A stretch of DNA of 64,000 nt from Coniferiporia sulphurascens (GCA_002794785.1 NBBA01000004.1:682001-746000); one strand, 5' to 3'. Positions 34,281 to 47,022 are shown, counted from the stretch's first letter. Notes: generated from the letters alone by a model not told the origin. Numbers and translations: made by a program.

Positions 34281-35260
34281 CGGGGGGCGGGCCTAGAGCT
34301 GATGGAAGCCGTCTGACGTGAAATAGAGGCTACGTCAGTTGTCAGGCACTTGACTGCATCTGTAAGCGCCCTCATTTCTGGGGTCACGGGGGTGGTGCCG
34401 GGGGTCCCGGAGGTGGCCGGGGCCCTTTGGGGGGGGCGAGCTGGGGCGAAGGGTTCCGGGAGGGTGATTACCACCCCCTCCCTCATGAAGTTGTAGGCCA
34501 TTACCGTGTTGCGGTAAATGATGTTTTCCGGGTATGTCCTGTCTTGCTCTATGTTGACCAGCGTTTGTTGGATGTTCCAGAGGAGGTCTCCCACAAACTG
34601 TGCGGCCTTAACGTCGATTGTTTTGGTGGTGGCGTCCCTGGTTTGCTGGTCAAAGTCATCCAAGGCTTGGGTGAGGGAGTACATGAACTCTGCAGTGTAC
34701 TGTTCATGTTTTTTCTGGGTGGGGGGTGCTCTCGGGGTGAGAGGTGACATGGCGGCAGAGGAGCGTTTTCGCCCAAGGCTTGCGCCTCCCACCTGTTGAG
34801 GGGGGTATGGGGATCCACCACCATTCCTGGGGCTGGTTCACCTGTTTTGACGGAGCCATGAATCGACCCTACCGAGGCAGCTGGGGAGCTGGCTCGGGAT
34901 GCTGCCCCGGATTCCGTGCATGCTTGGGCAGTGAAGTCGTAGGCCGAGATCAGTTGGGAGTCATCGATGGCTGGGGAGGGTGCTAGAACGTCCGGGGAGG
35001 AGGTCAGTGGGGGGAAATCGGCCAGGGGTACCTGTTGGGGGGTGGTGGGGGCAGCAGTACTGTGCCTTGCAGCAGCGGTGGTGCCTGCTGAGGCCCAGTT
35101 GGCAGCCATCCTGGCGACCCAGTCTGGGTCGTTGTTGGCCGGTGGGGCGGGGGGGTTGGTTCGGGTTGTCCGATGGAGAGTGTTCCTGTAATCGCCTGGG
35201 TTCGACATGGGGGAGTTTTAGCTGCCCGCACTAGTTGATGGTGGTGGTTACTGGTCAAGA

Positions 35261-37849
35261 CGGGTGTGTGCTCGGTCCTTGCAGTCGACATTCAGGGCTT
35301 CTTCGACTCGGTGCACCCACAACTCCTCCACCGACAACTGCTGGACCTCGGCTGCGCCCCAGACATGGCCGACTGGTGTCTGTCCTTCATGACGGACCAA
35401 CAGGTAGCTGTCGCCTTCGACAGCACTACCCTGCCGATGGCCCCGAAACCCGACCTCGGCACCCCCCAGGGGTTGCCAGTCTCCCCCATCCTGTCGACAA
35501 TCCTTGCAGGGGTGGTCCTCCAGCGCTTTCACCAAGCCGGCACCACCGCCCTAGCATATGTCGACAACCACTTACTAATATGTGTAGGACCCTCAGTAGC
35601 ATCCAACTGCCGCAAGCTCGCATGCGCCTACCAACAACTCGACACTCTTTTCGGCACCATCGGTCTCAACATTGAAGCCGCCAAAACAGAGTGCCTCCAT
35701 TTTCATCCCCCTCGGCGACACATCGGCTATAACGGCTGGGACACTGCCGGCGTACAGGTCGACCCCAACACCCTCATCCACCCCTCAATCCCACTCAGGT
35801 GGCTGGGGATCTGGTGGGACCCAGGCCTCTCCTTCAAGCCCCATGTCAAGCGAATGCACTCCAAAGGGCTCTCCACCCTCGCTGCACTCCGCATTCTAGG
35901 CAACACCCAATGCGGCATATTGGCCCTTCTCCTCCGCCGCCTTTACACCTCCTGTGTCCGCTCTGTCCTGACATGGGGAGCGCCGGTATGGTACCACGGC
36001 AGCCACCAAAAATCCTTGGTAAACCGCCTCCAGGCTGTGCAAAACACAGCCTGCCACTGGATCCTGGGCGTCTTCAAGGGCACCTCCCCCCATTCCACTA
36101 ATTTCCTTTGCTCCATTCCCCCTCTCTCTTTCTATTTTGAATATATAAAGACTACCCATTCCCTGCGCCTATGGCGCACCCCGCATTCTATTGGCCATAA
36201 ATTATTTAAAAACGTAGCTAACAGACCCTTCTCCCTTTCTCTGCAGGCCCGAGCTCCCCGGGTTCAACAGGTCCCTGCATACATGCATCCCCCATGGACA
36301 GACCCACTGGCATTCACGAAGGGCCGAGTCCGCTTTACCACCCCCGTCACCCCAGTTAGCGCCAACACCCGGAAGTCATTCGCAACAGCCACGCGCAAAC
36401 TAGGCTCCACCCCCCACGTCCAGGTCTTCACAGACGGCTCCTGCATTGACAATAAGTTGGGCTCGGCCATCTGTGTGATGCTGGGCAACACCCAACTCCA
36501 GTCATGCCGACTGGAGTCCCCCACCTGTGCCACAGCCACGGACGCCGAGGAGTTCTCCCTCGCCACAGCCCCAGGCTGGGTAGCACGCCACCTCCCAGCA
36601 CAACTGCATGTCACATCGGACATCTTCTTTCTGTCTGATTCGCTGACTGCTCTCCACCTTTTCCGAACATGGGCTGCCACCCCCAGCGCCCACCTCCTCC
36701 ACATTTGGAAAGCGGGTGTGGAGACCTTGCTGGATTCGTACCCCCAGCTCACCATCCATTTCATATGGTGTCCTGGACACTCGGACATCCCTGGAAATGA
36801 ATGGGCTGACACGGAGGCAAAGCTGGCAACTGAGCTCCCCCCATCCGACCTCAAACCTTCCACCTCCACACTAAAAGAAACAGCCATCCATATGCTCATG
36901 GAATGATGGACACTCTCACTAGCCTGCCCCCTCGCCTTGACAGCCGATAAATATCTGGCAGTCCACAGCCTACCATCACGCCGACCCCGAAAGCTACTCA
37001 TACATTCGGTCGGCCACCCACACAATGAGCTATCTGCAGTCGCGCAGGTCCTCTGCCATGCCGGTCCCTATGGGGGATACTGGCTGAGTTTTGACTCAGC
37101 CTACCACCACAGGCATGGCCTGATCTCGCATTGTAGATGGCACAACCACCCCCCCTGGCCTGCACAGTCGACCGCCCACATCCTCGGTGGCTGCAGTACC
37201 TTCCATCTGTGGATATGGCACGTGTGGCCACCTCAGGACCCTCTCCCAGTCCACCACTCAGAGTGGGCTGACAAAAACCACCTCCCAGTTTTGTGCTGCT
37301 GGCTAAAGCTGACAGGGCATCTTAACTGCCTTTCTGACCATGCCACAGGTGCCATCCGGCTGGCTTTTGCCACGATGGACCTTGACGGCCACCCCACTGA
37401 TGAGGATATGGACTTGGACCTCCTAAGGGAATACATGCATCGTATGCTTGGACCACGAACTCGGGACTCGGACCCAGCCCTTTTGGAGCTAGCAGGTACG
37501 CTCCCCCCTTTTCCATCTGACTAACGCCTGCCTTTTGAATTCCCCATGATATGTCTCGGCCAGCACTCTCGCCCCCCCTTTCCACTTCTAAGCTTCTCAC
37601 CTTAACCTGCCCTCATCTGTGTGGTTGGTCCATAGCGATATGTAGCCCTCCCTCTCGAGCTTTTTCTTACTAAATAGGGGCTCTTCACACTTCGGCACCC
37701 CTCAGGGAGCAGAGCCCCTGCCCAGTTTTGTGTGATGCACAATGACAGGCACCTCCGTTGTTATGTAGTTAGGGCCCCCCCTTCGGGGGGGCAGCTTGTA
37801 ATTATGTAATACTGCAGGAATAATAAATAAAAAAATAATAAATAAAAAA
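35261..37849 (+). mobile_element. LINE-A 3' half
   Basis: 5'-truncated plus-strand LINE-A from the RT motif VCSVLAVDIQGFFDSVHP to a mixed TAA/TAAAA tail ending at 37849. It carries the 3' UTR paired elements and hairpin (37767-37785). Its 5' edge abuts the 5' end of the full-length LINE-A 28817-35260 head to head; no TSD is found. It overlaps in content the RT fragment at 27910-28816 but is a different copy. Confidence 0.85.
35266..37524 (+). pseudogene. LINE-A ORF2: RT, RNase H and C-terminus
   Basis: Open 35266-36903. RT: LAVDIQGFFDSVHPQLLHRQLLD, GTPQGLPVSPILSTILAGV, with the catalytic motif mutated to YVDN (AAC at 35566-35568). Then LRWLGIWWDPGLSFKPH and CRW-type motif TACHWILGVFKGTSP. 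RNase H: FTDGSCIDNKLG, TDAEEFSLA, FLSDSLTALHLF, IPGNEWADTEAK, all acidic residues kept. TGA at 36904-36906 replaces CGA of MERW. The frame resumes and runs 36937-37524 to LLELAGTLPPFPSD. The RT would be dead (D to N) even without the stop. Confidence 0.88.
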
Positions 37850-38816
37850 GCGTACCTGAAAGCTCCAAGAGAGCTGGGTCCAAGTCCTGGGTATGGGGTC
37901 TGAGCATACAATGCATGTAGTCCCTAAGGATGTCCAGGTCCATGTCCTCATCGGTTGGGTAGCTGTCTAGTTCCATTGCGGCGAAAGCCAGGCGAATGGT
38001 GCCTGTGGTTCTGTCTGAGAGGCAGTTCAGGTGCCCCGTCAGCCTAAGCCAATGGCGCAGAACCAGTATAAGGTTTTCCTCGGCCCATTCTGAATGGTGG
38101 GCTGGGAGGGGGGTTTTGGCTGGCCAAATGCGCCGAATCCAAGGTTGGAAAGTGGAACACCCGCCTAATATGTGGGCAGTCATCTGCGCTGGCCATGGTG
38201 GGTGGTTATGCCACCTGCAGTGGGAGATCAGGCCATGCCTGCATCGGTAGGCTGAGTCGAAGCTCAGCCAGTAGCCCCTGTAGGGACTGGCATGACAGAG
38301 GACTTGTGCTACTGCAGAAAGGTGGTGTCGAGGGTGGTCTGCGGAGTGGGTAAGCAGCTTCCGTGGGCGTCGGGAGGGGATGCTGTGTACAGCCAGGAAT
38401 TTATTGGCGGTGGAGGCTAGGGGGCGGGCCAGGGATAGTGTCCACCATTCAACCAGAGTCTTGGTGGCCACTTCCTTTAGGGTGGATATGGAGGGCGCAA
38501 GTTGCGAGGGGGGGAGCTCTGTGGCGAGTTTCACTTCGTCATCTGCCCATTCATTTCCAGGGATGTCCGAGTGGCCCGGACACCATACAAAATGGATGGT
38601 GAGGCCTGGATGCGAGTCCAGAAGCATCTCGACCCCCGCCTTCCAAAGGTGGAGGAGGTGGGTGCCTGGGACAGTGGCCCATGTGCGGAAGAGGTTGAGT
38701 GCCGTCAGCGAGTCAGACAGAAAGAAAAGGTCTGATGCGACAGGCAGATGTGATCGGAGGCGGTGCGCGGCACAGCCCAGGGCGGTAGCAAGTGAGAATA
38801 TTTCCATGTCTGTGGC
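37850..38816 (-). pseudogene. LINE-A ORF2: RNase H-C-terminal fragment (divergent subtype)
   Basis: Minus-strand open reading from EIFSLATALGCAAHRL (38807) through FFLSDSLTALNLF, IPGNEWADDEVK, YRGYWLSFDSAYRCRHGLISHC to LDPALLELSGT at ~37855, so nearly the whole C-terminus is intact. The 3' UTR is absent: the edge at 37850 is the tail of another element. Its wording (NLFRTWATVPG, SHPGLTIHF) sets it apart from most LINE-A copies, an older or separate subfamily. The 5' edge at 38816 is the insertion point of a LINE-B. Confidence 0.82.
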
Positions 38817-39499
38817 TTTTTTCTTTATTTTTATTTTTATTTTTTAAATTTATTATTCCTATTGTGTTATGTAATACACCTGCAGCCCCGGAGGGGCCGC
38901 TTGTAAACTACCTAACTACTGAGGCACCCGTCATCGCTCATTGAGTGAAACTGGGCGGGGTGTGTGCCTCTGGAGAGGCCTAGTGTACTTACACGCCCTA
39001 TTAGGGATAAATAAGAGGAGGGGAGAAGGAGGAATACATGTCGCAACTACAGAGAACCTGAACAGGTCACAAACGAGGTCAGGAAAGGAGAGTCCCTTAG
39101 AAGTGGAAAGGAGTGGCTGCAATTGCCATAGAAGAAACCAATGGGGAATCCGAAGGGCAGTCACAGGTCAGAGGGAAATGGGGGGAGCGTACCTGAGAGC
39201 TCCAAAAGGGCTGGGTCCACATCCTGAGTCCTGGATCCAAGCAACCTGCGCACGTAGCCCCGGAGGGTGTCCAAGTCGAGGTTGTTATTGGTGGGGAGTC
39301 CATCCAGGTCCATGGCCGCAAAGGCGAGGTGAATCGCCCCAGCTGTGCGGTTGGACATCCAGTTGAGGTGGCCTGTAAGGCGTAGCCAGCGCCGTAAGAC
39401 CAGGAGGTGGTTTTCGTCCGCCCATTTGGTATGGTGGACCGGGAGGGGGTCGTTCTTGGGCCAGACACGTCATATCCAGGGCTGGAAGGTTTTGCATCC
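38817..39499 (-). mobile_element. LINE-B 3' end (same element as 48091-49790)
   Basis: LINE-B tail complement (38817-38858), 3' UTR with the hairpin at 38883-38901, and the last part of ORF2 (NRTAGAIHLAFAAMDLDGLPTNNN to LLELSGTLPPFPSDL, 39358-39161). At 39486-39499 aaggttttgcatcc matches aaggtttcgcatcc at 48091-48104, where the same ORF2 continues. The intervening 39500-48090 is therefore an insertion into this LINE-B. Confidence 0.9.
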
Positions 39500-42400
39500 T
39501 TTTTTTTTTTTAAATTATTATTCCTGCAGTATTATGTAATTTACAAGCTGCCCCCCTGAAGGGGGGGCCCTAACTACATAACAACAGAGGCGCCCGTCAT
39601 CGCACAATGCATGAAACTGGGTGGGGACCCTGCTCCCCAAAGGGTGCCAAAGTGGGAAGGGTCCCTATTAGTAAAGGGGAAGCCAGGGAGAGGAATACAT
39701 ATCGCTATGGCAAGACCAAGTGGGTTAGGGCAGGTAAAGGGAGTAGCTTAGAATTGGAAAGGGAGGGCAAGAGCACTGGCCGGGACATACACAGGAGAGT
39801 CTGAAAGGCAGTCATTGAGTAGAGGAAAAGGGAGGGAGTGTACCTGAAAGCTCCAAGAGAGCCAGGTCCGGGTCCTGGGTTTGGGATCCAAGCATATGAC
39901 TCATGTATTCCCTAAGGAGATCCAAGTCCATATCTTCATCGGTGGGGTGCCCCTCTAAGTCCATCGCAGTGAAGGCCAGGCAGATGGTGGCAGAGGTGCA
40001 GTCAGAGAGGTGGTTCAAGTGCCCGGTCAATTTCAGCCAGTGGCGCAGGACCTGGAGACAGTTTTTGTCGGCCCACTCAGTGTGGTGGGTCGGAAGTGGG
40101 TCACGGGGAGGCCAGACCTTACGGATCCATGGCCGGAAAGTGCGGCACCCGCCCAGGATGTGGGCAGTGGATTGGGCTGGCCATGGGGGGTGGTTGTGCC
40201 ACCTGCAGTGCAAGATCAGGCCGTGTCTGCACCGGTAGACTGAGTCAAAGCTCAGCCAGTAACCCCCATAGGGACCAGCGTGGCAGAGGACCTGGGCGAC
40301 TGCCGAGAGCTCCTGGTGGGGATGGTCGACCGACTGGTTGAGTAACTTCCATGGTCTGCGGGAGGGGGTGCTGTTGACAGCCAAGTACTTGTCGGCTGTC
40401 GAGGCAATGGGGCAGGCAAGAGAGAGAGACCAACGTTCCATTAGGGTTTTGATGGCGGTCTCCTTCAGAGCGGAGGCAGAGGGGGCGAGGGAGGATGGGG
40501 GGAGATTTGTCACGAACTTGGCCTCATGGTCAGCCCATTCATTCCCTGGTATATTGGAGTGGCCCGGACACCATACGAAATGGATGGAGAGATCCGGGTA
40601 TGAGTCCAAGAGAGTCTGGACCCCAGCCTTCCATTGATGAAGGAGATGTGCGCCTGGGACTGGTGCCCATGTTTGGATGAGGTGGAGTGCCATCAGCGAA
40701 TCTGACAGAAAGAAGGTGTCAGATGCGACAGGCAGAAGCTCCTGGAGGTGGTGTGCGGCCCATGTAGGCACAGAGGTGAGGGAGAAGATCTCCGCATCCG
40801 TTGCTGTGGCACATGTGGGGGAGGTGAGTCGGCGCGATTTTAGACAGTTGAGGCCCATCATGGCGCAGACAGCGGAACCAGACTTCATGCCCATGTGGGA
40901 GCCATTGGTGAAGACCTGGAGGTGGGGGAGGGTGCTCAGGAAGCATGCGGCTTCCATGAATTCCTCGTGGGTGTCTTTGCTGACCGGAGTGATAGGAGAG
41001 GCAAATGAAACTCGACCATTCGTGAATGCCAGAGGATCCATCCATGGGGGATGAGTGTATGCAGGGACCAGTTGAACCCGGGGGACCTGGACCTGCAGAG
41101 AAGTGGAAAAGGGGCGATTAGTTACTGTTTTGTAAAAACGTTTTCTACCGACGGAGTGCAGGGTGCGCCATAGGCGCAGAGAATGGAGGGTCTTAGCATA
41201 TTCAAAGTAATAAGAAAGGGGGGGAAGGGAACAAAGAAAGTTTGTAGAGAAAGGGGAGGTGCCTTTGTAGACACCCAGAATCCATCTGCATGCCGTGTTT
41301 TGCACTGCCTGCAGGCGGCTTACTAAGGTTTTTTGGTGTCGGCCATGGTACCAAACTGGCGTGCCCCAGGTGAGTACTGAGTGGACGCAGGTGATGTATA
41401 GGCGACGCAGGAGAAGGGCCGAGATTCCGTGTTCAGTGTTGCCGAGGATGCGGAGGGCGGCAAGGGTGGAGAGGCCTTTGGAGCGCATTCGCTCGACATG
41501 GGCCTTGAAGGAGAGGGCGGGGTCCCACCAAATCCCCAGCCACCGGAGGGGGATTGAAGGTCGGATTAGCGTGGTTGGGTCGACCTGCACCCCGGCTGAG
41601 TCCCAGTTGGTATATGCTGAGGAATGGCGCCGGGGTGGGTGGAAGTGCAGGCACTCTGTCTTGGCAGCCTCAATGTTGAGACCGATGTCGCCGAAGAGAG
41701 CGTTGAGTTGGTGGTAGGTGGCGGCGAGTTGCTGGCAGTTAGATGCCACACTGGGGCCGACACGCACTAGGAGGTGATCATCCACATATGTGAGGGGGGT
41801 GGTGCCGGTTTGGTGAAATTTCTGAAGGACCACACCCACGAAAATGGTGGACAGGATAGGGGATACTGGCGATCCCTGAGGGGTGCCAAGATCGGGTTTT
41901 TGGGCGGTTGGGAGGGTGGTGCCATCGAATGTGATGGTGACCTGCCGATCCGTCATGAAGGAGAGGCACCAGTCCGCCATGTCGGGCGGGCACTGGAGGT
42001 CCAGCAGTTGTCGGTGGAGGAGTTGCAGATGCACTGAATCGAAGAAACCCTGTATGTTGACCGCAAGGACCGAGCATACAAGGCCCTCTGCATGGGCGCG
42101 TTCTGCTATCTGTAAGAGGTGCTGGGTGGCATCGTAGACTGAGTGTCCCTGATGCCCACCATATTGGTTAGGTGGCAACCAGTCCCATGTGTTAGCAAGG
42201 AACTGGAGCCGGTTAGCTATGATCTTTTTGAGGAGTTTCCCTAGGGTCTCCTCGAGGGTGATGGGCCGATATGATCTCGGCGAGAATGGGTCCTTCTTGT
42301 TTGGCTTCCAAAGCATTACCACCTTTGCCGCCTGCCAGCACTTGGGGTGGTGCCCCATGGGCAGGCAGTCGTTGAAAAGGGTAAGTATCTCTTCCGGGTA

Positions 42401-43281
42401 AGTGTCCACCACCCATTTGAGTGGGTGATAGCCGATCCCTGAGAGGCCTGGAGCTGACAAGTTGGAGGTGTTGGCCAGTGCCCCCATAAGCTCTGCGAGG
42501 AGTATGGGCGGGGCAGCTGGTTGGGGGGGGGGGTAGAGGGGTGACGGCTGCTACTGGGGGTTGGGGGGGCATGAAGAAGGTTGTGCGGAAAAGCTCACCT
42601 TTCTCATTGTCTGATTGGGTGAAGGTGCCATCGCCCTTTTTTAACGATGGGATGGGTGTAGGTCGGTTGCCGAGGCCTCGTTTGGCCCAGTTCCAGATAT
42701 TGGTGGCGTCAGCGGAGTCGGCTTGGTCAGCATAGAAGTGCCGCTTGGCCGCTTGTATGCCATGTTTGAAAGTGCGGTGGGCTGCTGATCGCTGGAGGGG
42801 GGTGGTGGCCATTGAAATCGCCTGGAGGAGCGATTTACATGTCGGGTCCACCATGGGACCTCGGTTTTGCACGGCTTGGCGAGTTGGGTGAAGGGGGTGA
42901 GGGCGGCGGTCATGGAGTCGATTACTGCCTGCGCTTTGGTATCCAGGGTGGTGGTGTCACCCGCTGGGAGGCTGAAGGCGGTTTCGAGTAATGGAAAGGC
43001 AATGTCGGTCCACGTTTCTCTGTTGTCCAGGAGGAGCCGGCGCGTTTTCATGACAGGGGGTGGGGGTCGAGACAGCAGGGACCAGCATAGCATAGCATGG
43101 TCGGACAGTGGGGAGGTGTTTGATGAGCCCGAGTCTATGATGGAGTCGGGGTTGATGGCGGGTGGGGCCCAGATCATGTCAATAGGGCACCGCCGACAGT
43201 TGTCGACAGGCTGTGAGTCCGAGTCTGGGAGGTGAGCCGGCGCAAGGCCGTGCTCTCGGAAGAAGTCATCGAGGGGTTGCA
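39500..43281 (-). mobile_element. LINE-A (divergent subtype) 3' part of the 39500-48090 insertion
   Basis: Minus-strand LINE-A: tail complement from 39500, 3' UTR hairpin near 39551-39569, and ORF2 back into the endonuclease. It is continuous with 47023-48090 once the plus-strand LINE-A 43282-47022 is removed: atcgaggggttgca at 43268-43281 is repeated at 47023-47036. The outer 14-bp TSD is at 39486-39499/48091-48104. With the internal ORF1/ORF2 deletion the element was about 4.85 kb when complete. Confidence 0.9.
39812..43281 (-). pseudogene. LINE-A ORF2: longest intact RT-RNase H frame
   Basis: 42487-39812 is open for 891 codons, the longest ORF in the window. RT: WLPPNQYGGHQGHSVYDATQ, NIQGFFDSVHLQ (first catalytic Asp replaced by Asn), GTPQGSPVSPILSTIFVGV and TYVDDHLLVR. 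RNase H: FTNGSHMGMKSG (usual FTDGS, Asp to Asn), TDAEIFSLT, FLSDSLMALHL, NEWADHEAK. Then comes the C-terminal GGYWLSFDSVYRCRHGLILHC. Upstream, 43281-42641 gives the EN end (PIDMIWAPPAINPDS, SDHAMLCWS), separated by a frameshift near 42530 in the G-run. Despite its length it has lost key acidic residues in both RT and RNase H. Confidence 0.87.
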
Positions 43282-46200
43282 ATCCTGCCCACCTCCCTGA
43301 CTCTGACTCAAGGCCCGATGGCAATCGTCATCGGTGCCCCATTGACATGATCTGGGCCCCACCTGCAGTCAACCCTGACTCTATTCTAGATTCAGCCACC
43401 TCTGACCACTCACCACTGTCTGACCACGCCATTCTATGCTGGTCCTTGCCGTTTCGGCCCCCCTCCTGTCCTAAAGACACAAAGGCTACTACCAGCCAAC
43501 AAGGAGGAATGGACCAACATCGCCTTCCCTCTACTTGAAGAAGCCTTCCGACTCCCAGGGCTCGACACCCACTCCCTGAACATCAAAGCAAAGGTGGTAA
43601 TCGACTCAATGGTCACCGCACTTCAGCTGTTCACTCACCTCGCCAAACCATCAAAAATGGAAGTCCCATGGTGGTCACCCCACTGCAAGACCCTCCTATC
43701 CACAATCACAATGGCCACCACCCCCCTTCAGCACTCATCAGCCCGACACACCTTCAAAAGGGGCATTAGAACGGCCAAACGGCAGTTCTATGCTGACCAG
43801 GCAGCAGAAGCAGACACCTCCAACATCTGGAACTGGGCTAAACGAGGCCTAGGCAACCGACCCACCCCCATCCCTTCACTTAGACGACAGGATGGATCCT
43901 TCACCCAGACAGATGTGGAGAAAGGTGAGCTTTTCCAAGAAACCTTCTTTATGCCCCCCCCACCCCAGACAGCGGCCGACATCCCGCCACCCCTAACCCA
44001 ACCAGCTGCCCCGCCCATACTCCTATTGGAGCTTATGGGGGCACTGGCCGATACATCCAACTTGTCGGCTCCGGGCCTCTTGGGAATAGGTTACTGCCCC
44101 CTGAAATGGGTGGTGGACGCTTACCCCAATGAGATACTCACACTTTTCAATGACTGCCATGCTTGGGCCACCACCCTGAGTGCTGGCAGGCAGCAAAAGT
44201 TGTGATGCTCAGGAAACCGAACAAGAAGGACCCATTCTCGCCACGCTCATACTGGCCCATCACCCTCAAGGAGACTCTAGGGAAACTCCTGGAGAAAATC
44301 ATTGCTAACCGGCTCCAGTTCCTCGCTAACATGCGGGACTGGCTGCCACCCAACCAGTATGGGGGGCGCCAAGGCCATTCGGTCTATGATGCCACCCAAC
44401 ACCTTTTACAGATTGCGGAACACGCCCACTCAGAGGGCCTCGTCTGTTCGGTCCTAGTGGTCGACATTCAGGGCTTCTTTGACTCGGTACACCCCCATCT
44501 CCTCCACTGACAACTGTTGGATCTCGGCTGTGCCCCGGATATGGCCGACTGGTGCCTATCCTTCATGACAGACCGGCGGGTTGCTGTCTCCTTTGACGGC
44601 ACCACCCTCCCCACCGCCCCTAAACCAGACTTCGGCACCCCACAGGGATCGCCTGTCTCCCCCATCCTATCAACGATTTTCGCAGGGGTGGTCCTCTGGC
44701 ACTTTCACCAAGCTGGCACCACTGCCCTGGCATATGTTGATGACCACTTACTTATTTGTGTAGGTCCCTCTGTGGCATCCAACTGCCGCACACTAGCCCA
44801 CGCATACCAACAACTAGACACCCTCTTTGGCACCATCGGTCTCAACATAGAAGCTGCCAAAACGGAATGCCTCCACTTCCACCCCCCCCCAGCAACAAAC
44901 TGGCTACAAAGGCTGGGACACAGCCAGGGTCCAGGTCGACCCCAACACCCTGATTCGCCCCTCAATCCCCCTTCAGTGGTTGGGGATATGGTGGGATCCG
45001 GGCCTCTCCTTCAAACCCCATGTCGAATGCATGCACTCCAAGGGACTCTCCACCCTCGCCGCTCTCCGCATTTTAGGCAACACACAACGTGGTATTTCGG
45101 CCCTCCTCCTCCGCCACCTGTACACCTCGTGCATCCGCTCTGTGCTTGCATGGGGTGCACCAGTATGGTACCACAGCCACCGCCAAAAAACCCTGGTAAA
45201 CCGTCTACAGGCCGTGCAGAACACGGCTTGCAGATGGATCTTAGGCGTCTTTAAGGGCACCTCCCCCCACTCTACAAATTTTCTTTGCTCTGTTCCCCCT
45301 CTTTCCTTCTATTTTGAATATATAAAAATGACCCATTCTCTATGCCTATGGCGAACCCCCCACTCTATTGGCCGCAAACTTTTTAAAAACGTAGCTAATA
45401 GACCTTTCTCCCTTTCTCTGCAGGTCCGAGCCCCCCGGGTTCAACAGGTCCCAGCATACATGCATCCCCCATGGACGGACCCCCTGGCCTTTACAAAAGG
45501 CCACATCCACTTCACCACCCCCATCACCCCAGTCAGTGCCGACACTCGGAAGTCATTCATGACCGCCATGTGCCAACTAGGCCTCACCCCACATGTACAG
45601 GTTTTCACCGATGGCTCCCACATTGACAACAAGTCGGGCTCGGCCATCTGTGCCATGCTTGGCCACACCCGACTCCGGTCTCGACAACTGGAGTCCCCCA
45701 CCTGTGCCACAGCCATGGACACCGAGGAATTCTCACTCGCCACGGCTCCAGGCTGGGTAGCACACCACCTCCCGGCTCAACTGCGTGTTGCATCAGACAT
45801 CTTCTTTCTGTCCAATTCACTGACCGCCCTCCACCTTTTCCACACATGGGCTGCCACCCCTGGTGCCCACCTCCTTCACATCTGGAAAGCGGGTGTGGAG
45901 ACTCTGCTAGACTCATACCCCCAGCTCACTGTCCATTTTGTATGGTGCCCTGGACACTCGGACATCCCCAGAAATGAATGGGCTGACATGGAAGCTAAGC
46001 TGGCAACCGAGCTCCCTCCATCCGACCTTAAACCCTCCACCTCCGCACTAAAAGAAGCCGCTGTCCGAACTCTGATGGAACGATGGACGCTCTCCCTAGC
46101 CCGCCCACTAGCCTCGACCACCAACAAATTCTTGGCAGTCCACGGCCTACCCTCACGCCAACCTCGAAAGCTCCTCATGCATTCGGTCGACCACCCACAC

Positions 46201-47022
46201 AGTGAGCTATCAGCAGTTGTGCAGGTTCTCTGCCGCGCTGGTCCCTACAGGGGATACTGGCTGAGTTTTGACTCAGCCTACCAACACAGGCATGGCCTGA
46301 TTTCGCATTGTAGATGGCACAACCACCCCCCCTGGCCTGTGCAGTCGACCGCTCACATCCTAGGCGGCTGCAGTACTTTCCATCTGTGGATACAACGCGT
46401 GTGGCCACCCCAAGACCCTCTCCCAGTCCACCACTCAGAGTGGGCCGATGAAAACCGCCTCCCAGTTCTGCACCACTGGCTAAAACTGACAGGGCATCTT
46501 AACCGCCTCTCTGACCACACCACAGGCGCCATCCGGCTGGCCTTTGCCGCGATGGACCTGGGCGGCCACCCCACTGACAAGGATATGGACCTGGACCTCC
46601 TAAGGGAATACATGCACCATATGCTTGGACCCTGAACCCGGGACTCGGACCTAGCCCTATTGGAGCTATCAGGTATGCTCCCCCCTTTTCCATCTGACTA
46701 ACACCTGCCTTTTGAATTCCCCATGATACGTCTCGGCCAGTGCTCTCGCCCCCCCTTTCCACTTCTAAGCTTCTCACCTTAACCTGCCCTCATCTGTGTG
46801 GTTGGTCCATAGCGATATGTAGCCCTCCCTCTCGAGCTTTTTCTTACTAAATAGGGGCTCTTCACACTTCGGCACCCCTCAGGGAGCAGAGCCCCTGCCC
46901 AGTTTTGTGCGATGCACAATGACAGGCGCCTCCGTTGTTATGTAGTTAGGGCCCCCCCTCCGGGGGGGCAGCTTGTAATTATGTAATACTGCAGGAATAA
47001 TAAATAAATAAATAAATAAAAA
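43282..47022 (+). mobile_element. LINE-A inserted in LINE-A (5'-truncated, 3.74 kb)
   Basis: Plus-strand LINE-A from the EN C-terminal region (HLPDSDSRPDGNRHR) to a (TAAA)n tail ending at 47022. It is flanked by the 14-bp TSD atcgaggggttgca (43268-43281 and 47023-47036) and interrupts the minus-strand LINE-A 39500-48090 in its endonuclease. The 3' UTR hairpin is at 46951-46970. It is the innermost element of a three-deep nest (A in A in B). Confidence 0.93.
43340..46700 (+). pseudogene. LINE-A ORF2: EN end, RT, RNase H, C-terminus
   Basis: Frames 43347-43530 (PIDMIW-type region to SDHAILCWS), 43594-44205 (linker, FFMPPPPQTAAD), 44163-44507 (RT fingers, DIQGFFDSVHPHLLH then TGA at 44508-44510 for CGA), 44517-44900 (GTPQGSPVSPILSTIFAGV, AYVDDHLLIC intact), and 44980-46632 (552 codons: LSFKPHVECM, RNase H, C-terminus). 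RNase H has FTDGSHIDNKSG and MDTEEFSLA, but FLSN instead of FLSD. TGA 46633-46635 replaces CGA just before the end. At least three single-base indels and two CpG-type stops disable it. Confidence 0.88.

Larger units (their letters stand above)
33143..35208 (-). pseudogene. LINE-A ORF1, full span with one frameshift
   Basis: Frames 35208-~34790 (MSNPGDYRNTLHR start, Pro-rich) and 34792-33143 (549 codons), about 688 codons in all. After a Pro/Ser-rich N-terminus comes FMYSLTQALDDFDQQTRD and FVGDLLWNIQQTL, then a Gln-run linker (34253-34280), the core RVRPRSALCISMVPCKDFLF, and the knuckles CERCQGLGHGTKGC, CVDCTGAH and CSNCKGNHPATLLAC. It ends QMEEI and overlaps ORF2 (ATGA, 33143-33146). Only one shift, in the G-run near 34800, separates it from an intact protein; it is the best ORF1 in the window. 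Confidence 0.9.
28817..35260 (-). mobile_element. Near full-length LINE-A (about 6.44 kb), best reference copy
   Basis: Uninterrupted minus-strand LINE-A: tail complement from 28817, 3' UTR, ORF2 (to ATG 33146), ORF1 (ATG 35208), 5' UTR and a 5' end at 35260 lacking only the first ~6 nt (it begins TCTTGACCAGTAACC). It defines the element layout used here. Both ORFs have frameshifts. The 5' end lies head to head with a plus-strand RT fragment starting at 35261. No TSD was found, so the insertion site has since been rearranged or its edge is not a simple insertion. Confidence 0.9.

Noticed and set aside
35261..37849. Continuation of the RT fragment 27910-28816 across the full-length LINE-A
   Set aside because: The two fragments overlap by about 240 bp of RT and differ at many positions, so they are separate copies and not one split element.
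39812..42487. Intact functional RT gene (891 codons)
   Set aside because: It starts inside ORF2, lacks the endonuclease in frame, and carries Asp-to-Asn changes in the RT (NIQGFFDS) and RNase H (FTNGS) catalytic motifs.
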